From assembly GCA_028285545.1 (NCBI GenBank), contig JANQPA010000037.1, positions 62,001-126,000 of the forward strand: a stretch of DNA of 64,000 nt, read 5' to 3'. Both the position numbers and the translations under genes were made by a program. Positions 59,475-64,000 of the stretch are shown here, piece after piece. The stretch is from Saprospiraceae bacterium. Lineage in GTDB: Bacteria > Bacteroidota > Bacteroidia > Chitinophagales > Saprospiraceae. The stretch's first letter is position 1. The number at the start of each line of letters is the position of its first letter. The notes beneath the pieces were generated by a model. It was not told the origin of the DNA. It searched no databases and saw only the letters and a program-made list of their open reading frames with translations.

Positions 59475-60266
59475 ATGACTGCAAAAATTCTAGAACCTAA
59501 ATCCTGGTCTGAACTCATGGATATGCTTTACCATGATTCTCACAATGCTTATTTACAGCGATACCGCTCTTCTTATGTTTATCGAGGTTTGGAAAATAAA
59601 AAGTACCAACTCACAACTACATTAAACAGGCTAGGAGAATCACACTTGGAAAAACATCTACTACGAAACTTTAGAAAATACTCACAAATTGAAGATGAGG
59701 GAAAATCTTCAGTATGGAACTGGTTGGCTTTGGCTCAACATCACGGGCTTCCCACACGCCTATTGGATTGGACTTATTCACCTTTGGTTGCCTTACACTT
59801 TGCCACTTCCAATTTTTTAAATTTTGAAAAAGATGGAGCAATTTGGGCAGTGAATTATGTAGATTCGATGAAATATCTGCCAGACCAATTAGCAGTCATA
59901 ATAGAGGCGGAAGGTTCTCATATTTTTACAGCCGAAATGTTAGATCGTGCAGTCCAATCCCTTCCAGGATTAAGTGAACTAAAGCAAGAAGATTTTCCAG
60001 TGTTTTTGGAACCCCCTTCCATCGATCAACGCATCGTGAATCAATATGCAGTTTTTTCCATGATGTCAAATCCAGATTTGAAACTCATGGATTGGTTGAA
60101 AAACACGGACATCCGCTATTTTAAAATTATCATCCCCGCAGATTTAAAATGGGAAATTCGCGATAAACTAGATCAAGCCAATATCAATGAAAGAGTTTTG
60201 TTTCCAGGCTTGGATGGCCTGGCCACCTGGCTAAAACGACATTACAGAGACATTCGTAATAAATGA
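59475..60266 (+). CDS. FRG domain-containing protein
   Basis: A 263-residue cytoplasmic protein from the ATG at 59475; upstream the frame only offers a TTG inside the palindrome. The FRG domain is visible in SYVYRGLENKKYQLTTTLNR (the RG motif), followed by WLALAQHHGLPTRLLDWTYS and PLVALHFATSNF, which are the family signatures. FRG proteins are widespread but poorly understood; some have been found in defence-associated neighbourhoods. The neighbours here are not defence genes. The gene has a strong palindrome directly upstream. Confidence 0.85.
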   Translation: MTAKILEPKSWSELMDMLYHDSHNAYLQRYRSSYVYRGLENKKYQLTTTLNRLGESHLEKHLLRNFRKYSQIEDEGKSSVWNWLALAQHHGLPTRLLDWTYSPLVALHFATSNFLNFEKDGAIWAVNYVDSMKYLPDQLAVIIEAEGSHIFTAEMLDRAVQSLPGLSELKQEDFPVFLEPPSIDQRIVNQYAVFSMMSNPDLKLMDWLKNTDIRYFKIIIPADLKWEIRDKLDQANINERVLFPGLDGLATWLKRHYRDIRNK

Positions 60267-60273
60267 ATACAGT

Positions 60274-61401
60274 TTATCCCAGCCAATTTAGAATCAAATA
60301 ATAAACACCAATCCCTACATAATTTCCAATGGCAAGGCCAAAAATACTAAGGGCCATACCTGTAAATATTAAGCTTCGATTATTAATGGTGGTAGCTATT
60401 TGCCCAATAAATACCGGCCCATAAAAGGCTGCTGTAGAACTTATTAGGACTGTATCTCGATCGATTTTAAAAAGCCTGGAGATAAAAATATGAAGGACAA
60501 CAGTCATAAAAAAGGCTAGACAATAAAAGCCAAGGATATCCAAGCCTGTATTTATGATTTCAACCATATTGGCAAGCATACCCACTACAACACAAAAAAC
60601 CAATAGTAAATATTCTCCCGCTAAAAATGTCCCCTTCCAGGAACGAATGGTTTTAGATAAGGAAGCAATGATGCTCAAACTTGTCAACATTAGAATTAAG
60701 AAAGTATTGCTTTCTTTTCCGAGAGAACCATATACCAAATAAGTAATACCTGCACTCAAGCCTACAACCATAATTGCCAGGGCAATTCCCTTTAGTAAAT
60801 CCTTAAATATTATCTGATCTTTTTCCATTACCGTCATCCCTTCTGATAATTTACTTTTATCAAATTTGGGTAAAACTTTGGCATAAAGCAGAGGAGCTGC
60901 AGATGTTAAAAAAATAAGAAATAAACCTCCTACTAAGGTATCTGCTCCATTGACCAGAATGACAGCATCTTCAGCTTCTAAGGCAATGGCGATAGCATTG
61001 GCATTTGGAGTGCCTCCAGTAAAAATACCTACTACCATACCTGATATGATCCAAACAAGTGGGATTTTTGAAGTATATAAAAAAGCAGAAAAACCAACAC
61101 ATAAAATACCACTAACTACACAAATGATATAAGAAAGCAGGCTCTTTCCAGCATAACGTATCGTTTGCATAAGGTCAGCTGAAAATAGTAGTAATGGAAT
61201 AGCCAAAATAATACTTGCCTCTAATAGAGAGTTTGCTAAAATTTCATCAACAGGAAAGGAAGTAAGATTGCGGAGTATTATTCCTGTAGCATAGCACAAT
61301 ACAACAGGACTCAAAATGCTACTTTTTGCATAGGCAGAAAATTTTTGACTTAAATAGGGGACACCGAGAATAATAATAATATGTATGAGGGACAAAATCA
61401 T
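60274..61401 (-). CDS. DUF819 family membrane protein
   Basis: A 375-residue inner-membrane protein with 10 or 11 hydrophobic segments. The conserved motif IVGIFTGGTPNANAIAIAL appears in part as MVVGIFTGGTPNANAIAIAL, and STAAFYGPVFIGQIATTI near the C-terminus matches the DUF819 (YjcL) family, which has a two-fold repeated transporter-like fold. The substrate is unknown. It lies 9 bp downstream of the Clp-like ATPase gene on the same strand, so the two are probably one transcription unit. Confidence 0.85.
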   Translation of the reverse strand: MILSLIHIIIILGVPYLSQKFSAYAKSSILSPVVLCYATGIILRNLTSFPVDEILANSLLEASIILAIPLLLFSADLMQTIRYAGKSLLSYIICVVSGILCVGFSAFLYTSKIPLVWIISGMVVGIFTGGTPNANAIAIALEAEDAVILVNGADTLVGGLFLIFLTSAAPLLYAKVLPKFDKSKLSEGMTVMEKDQIIFKDLLKGIALAIMVVGLSAGITYLVYGSLGKESNTFLILMLTSLSIIASLSKTIRSWKGTFLAGEYLLLVFCVVVGMLANMVEIINTGLDILGFYCLAFFMTVVLHIFISRLFKIDRDTVLISSTAAFYGPVFIGQIATTINNRSLIFTGMALSIFGLAIGNYVGIGVYYLILNWLG

Positions 61402-61410
61402 AAATAGGGT

Positions 61411-63675
61411 TTATATGCGGATGAGTAAAGTGCCATCATGATCGATCCTAATGTCCTTATTTTGAATGTTGGGATGTTCCAACAGCCAATTGGCTATTGG
61501 ATTGACTAGTGATTGTTCAATAGCTCTTTGTAAAGGACGAGCTCCATAACGCTCATCAAAGCCTATTTTCGATAAATGGGTGATGATGCGATCTGAAAAA
61601 TGGACTCTCAAATTCCTTTTCAAAAATCCTTCTCTCTTTTTTAATTCTTCCAATTCTTTATGGGCAATTTTTAAGATGTCCTCCTGAGAGAGTGAGTTAA
61701 ACATAATGATGTTGTCAATCCTGTTCACGAACTCTGGTCGAAAATGTTTTTCGATAGCAGACCGGTATTGAGCTTCAGTGTCAGTAGTTTGCACAAAACC
61801 AATTGATTTTTGGTTGGAAGCACCCAGATTGGAGGTCATAATGATGATGGTATTCCGAAAATTGGTTGTACGCCCATAAGCATCCACTAAAATACCTTCA
61901 TCCAGGACAGTCATCAAAGCATCAAAAATAGAAAGATCCGCTTTTTCAACTTCGTCTAATAATAACACTGAAAATGGCTTGTCCCGGATTTCTTTAACCA
62001 ATTGCCCTACTTCCCGTCCTGAACCAAGCAAGCGGATAATTTGACTAGAGTGCTGAAATTCACTCATATCAATCCTTACCAGAGGGGATTGTTTTTGTCC
62101 TTTTCCAAAGAAATAATCCGCCAGGGCTTTGGCGCTAGCCGTTTTTCCTACTCCGGTAGGTCCTGCAAATAAAATGGTGGCTATGGGCTTGAAAGGATTA
62201 TTTAAACCGGCTTTGAAAATTTTTACGATTTCGCAAAGCTTGTCCACAGCCATTTTTTGTCCAATAATCTTTTCATTAAAATGCCTGGATAACTCATGGG
62301 TGTCTAGGAGCAAATCATCACGAAGAAGCATTTCAGGTAAGCCCGTTTGTTTTACAAAATTTTGGATTACCGTTTTAGGATTGATTACTTGCCCTTGATT
62401 CAACTGTGTTTCATTAAGACATTGTCCCAGGAATTTAATGCCCTTTCCGGGGAAACTTTCATAAGGATAATAACGCTTTAAAAGGCGATAGGAAAGGCTC
62501 ATGGCATTATCTGTAACCTTAATCTTAAATTTTTGATCCAAATAATGAGCAAATTTATCCAGAATTGATTGGATCTTTAATTCTGGTAGCTCATTGAGAT
62601 GTACTATTTGGAAGGTTTCTACAAAACCAGGGAGCAAACGGCGCATACTGTCCAGTTCCCGAGGAGTGGCTTCTCCCAGGATTTGCATTTTGCCCTGTTG
62701 TAGATAAGTCATCAAAAAGGCTGCTACACTATCTTCAGGCCCGGTCCCGCCAATCTCTAACAACTGAATCATATCAATTACCCACAAAACTCCATTGGCT
62801 ACTCCTAATTCTGCCACCATTCCCTCTACGGTTTCTTCCCATTCCCCCAGATATTTTGAACTGGCGGTAATTCGTTGAGGCATAATCCTCCAAAAAGAGT
62901 TTTCAACCTTATTTTTCTTAAAATGTTGGGTAACTTTCCTGATCACCTGCCGCAATACTGCACTTTTACCAACACCGGTATCACCAACAATGATAACATT
63001 AGATCGAGTTGAAATAAGCTTGTCTACTACTTCTGCTACTTTCTCTTCCAACTCCCAAGCAGCTTCAGGAAGGGCAGAAACATTACGACGAACTGATTTC
63101 GAATAGGGATATTTTTCTGCTAATCGAGTCAGTACAGGATAATCTCTTTTGTAATGATTACTATCCCAGTCAAATTCTCGGTTATAATTCACTTTCAGAC
63201 TTACGGTCTCCATTTGAGGTGCAGGATATTGCAAGTATCTGAACAGTTGCTCAGGCGTCTGTTGGTTGAGGAGATTTATAATAAAGTGATTTACCAAAGA
63301 ATCAAACTGCTTAGGGTCATAATAACTGAAACTTTGGGAAAATAAGGGTAGAAAACACTGATAATAATTTTGATCTATTTCACCATAGATGACCGGCATA
63401 GGGATTTCAACTTCAAATCCCACGGGATAGGAAGAATAATGATCTCTATAGGTAGGTCTCATTTTGACATGGATCATTTTTAATTTGGGCTCCTTGATGT
63501 CAAAATAAGGATAGGTGTCATATCTTTTGTACTGCTTCTGTAAATAATCCAAAAGGCTAGACTTGATTTTACGCAAATCGGTATCGATCATCTGATAGGA
63601 AGTCCCCACCAAAATGCCCAGAATCATATTTTCTTTTAACTCATAATACAATAAGGGATAATTAATTCTATCCAT
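61411..63675 (-). CDS. Divergent two-domain Clp-type AAA+ ATPase
   Basis: A 754-residue AAA+ protein related to ClpA/ClpC but without a Clp N domain or a ClpB middle domain. Residues 1-180 are a novel N-terminal domain. AAA domain 1 has Walker A GDTGVGKS (231-238) and the pore-loop KYLGEWE (274-280), but the Walker B catalytic Glu is replaced by Met (VLWVIDM, 297-302). AAA domain 2 has Walker A GPTGVGKT (505-512), Walker B VLLLDE (570-575), the arginine finger FRPEFVNRID and sensor 2 YGARPLQRAIE, but the usual GYVG pore loop is replaced by GSGREVG (551-557). A ClpP-type docking tripeptide, SIGF (624-627), follows SNLGASNQ. It could therefore feed a ClpP peptidase. The gene ends 9 bp before the DUF819 gene. 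Confidence 0.82.
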   Translation of the reverse strand: MDRINYPLLYYELKENMILGILVGTSYQMIDTDLRKIKSSLLDYLQKQYKRYDTYPYFDIKEPKLKMIHVKMRPTYRDHYSSYPVGFEVEIPMPVIYGEIDQNYYQCFLPLFSQSFSYYDPKQFDSLVNHFIINLLNQQTPEQLFRYLQYPAPQMETVSLKVNYNREFDWDSNHYKRDYPVLTRLAEKYPYSKSVRRNVSALPEAAWELEEKVAEVVDKLISTRSNVIIVGDTGVGKSAVLRQVIRKVTQHFKKNKVENSFWRIMPQRITASSKYLGEWEETVEGMVAELGVANGVLWVIDMIQLLEIGGTGPEDSVAAFLMTYLQQGKMQILGEATPRELDSMRRLLPGFVETFQIVHLNELPELKIQSILDKFAHYLDQKFKIKVTDNAMSLSYRLLKRYYPYESFPGKGIKFLGQCLNETQLNQGQVINPKTVIQNFVKQTGLPEMLLRDDLLLDTHELSRHFNEKIIGQKMAVDKLCEIVKIFKAGLNNPFKPIATILFAGPTGVGKTASAKALADYFFGKGQKQSPLVRIDMSEFQHSSQIIRLLGSGREVGQLVKEIRDKPFSVLLLDEVEKADLSIFDALMTVLDEGILVDAYGRTTNFRNTIIIMTSNLGASNQKSIGFVQTTDTEAQYRSAIEKHFRPEFVNRIDNIIMFNSLSQEDILKIAHKELEELKKREGFLKRNLRVHFSDRIITHLSKIGFDERYGARPLQRAIEQSLVNPIANWLLEHPNIQNKDIRIDHDGTLLIRI

Positions 63676-63680
63676 TTTTT

Positions 63681-63764
63681 AGTATTGGGTAATGAGTAAT
63701 GAGTATTGAGTACGATTTACAATTAACGAATAACCAATAACAAATAACCAATAACTAACTAACA
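63681..63764. repeat. 7-bp tandem array with inverted second half
   Basis: Twelve heptamers in register. The first five are AGTATTG/GGTAATG-like; from about 63716 they are in the opposite orientation (ATAACCA, ATAACAA). The array fills the gap between the Clp-like gene start (63675) and the next gene, and its last units form the final codons and stop (63755-63757) of that gene. AGTATTGGGTAATG is shared exactly with the array at 20344. Confidence 0.8.
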
Positions 63765-64000
63765 TAAAGCACCAATCCCTTTAAATAAGCACCTTCTGGA
63801 TGAAATAAGCTTACAGGATGATCAGCCGGCTGCGATAGCCTGTGCATTAATTTAACTTGTCGACCAGCTTCGTGGGCTGCTGCTACAACAGTATTGTAAA
63901 ATAAAGTATTATTCACTACTTGTGAACAAGAAAAGGTGAATAAAACACCTCCGGCCTTAATTTTTTCTAAAGCAACTTTATTCAGACGTTTATACCCTTG
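63755..64000 (-). CDS. RlmI-like 23S rRNA (cytosine) methyltransferase, C-terminal part
   Basis: The C-terminal 81 residues of a class I SAM-dependent methyltransferase; the start lies outside the window. The frame reads GYKRLNKVALEKIKAGG, then VLFTFSCSQVVN, with the catalytic SCS motif, AAAHEAGRQVKLMHRL, and SQPADHPVSLFHPEGAYLKG, the conserved DHP...PE-x-YLKG end of RlmI-type enzymes. These methylate C1962 of 23S rRNA; related PUA-SAM enzymes act on other rRNA sites. The final residues and stop codon lie in a 7-bp tandem repeat, so the repeat has altered the C-terminus. Confidence 0.88.
   Translation of the reverse strand, partial: QGYKRLNKVALEKIKAGGVLFTFSCSQVVNNTLFYNTVVAAAHEAGRQVKLMHRLSQPADHPVSLFHPEGAYLKGLVLYVS

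Noticed and set aside
59413-60266. Palindrome plus FRG gene as an insertion element or toxin-antitoxin system
   Set aside because: There is no transposase, no target-site duplication that I could see, and no small partner gene; 59399-59474 has no room for one.

Overview
The window looks like chromosomal DNA of a Bacteroidota bacterium, most likely a marine or environmental member of the Saprospiria (Lewinella/Haliscomenobacter-like). The phylum call rests on a SusC/SusD pair, two sensors built on two-component-regulator propeller repeats (one a full hybrid kinase/AraC protein), LytTR signalling, a cbb3 oxidase locus with fused CcoN-CcoO, type IX secretion C-terminal signals, DUF5686 and DUF4199 proteins, A+T-rich DNA and few Shine-Dalgarno sequences. 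The family-level call is inference, mainly from the giant HYR/dockerin proteins. No rRNA, tRNA, CRISPR array, transposase or phage gene was seen.

Layout. 1-7942: end of a di-heme peroxidase, a glycerophosphodiesterase lipoprotein convergent with RecQ, a LytTR regulator/kinase pair, and a secreted haem-binding protein with a beta-propeller partner. 8167-13653 (minus strand): an ECF sigma factor with an overlapping membrane protein, and a NarL-type regulator with a propeller-type histidine kinase. 13865-26075: FabH-like synthase, a small secreted protein, the SusC/SusD pair, RidA, an amino-acid permease and several small envelope proteins. 26619-33473: a 1462-residue hybrid two-component regulator and two tandem double-motif aspartic proteases. 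33545-42678 (minus strand): a complete cbb3 oxidase locus, ccoI / ccoS-ccoNO-ccoQ-ccoP-ccoG-ccoH plus a DsbD_2-type membrane protein; it includes a 53-residue CcoS. 42870-59398: a helical-repeat secreted protein, a DUF5686 outer-membrane protein and two giant paralogous secreted proteins (1450 and 2419 residues) with a dockerin-like, a cohesin-like and a type IX sorting domain. 59475-64000: an FRG-domain protein, a DUF819 membrane protein, a divergent Clp-type AAA+ ATPase and the end of an RlmI-like methyltransferase.

The least expected signal lies between the genes. At least ten gene boundaries carry short arrays in strict 7- or 8-bp register (one is 15 = 7+8). Each has its own unit sequence, they usually start or end within a few bases of a stop or start codon, and several have an inverted second half. 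A second class is very long perfect palindromes (22-29 bp arms, almost no loop) just after genes, and a third is a related GGGGYTG...AAAAA hairpin family that recurs inside the cco operon. Two matching CRP/FNR-type sites (GTGAT-N4-GTCAC) sit before ccoI and ccoS at spacings typical of activators, which suggests oxygen-responsive co-control of the oxidase and its copper pump. Other candidates for unusual biology are the Clp-like ATPase (lost catalytic residue in the first AAA domain, lost aromatic pore loop in the second, retained ClpP-docking tripeptide) and the twin cohesin/dockerin proteins.
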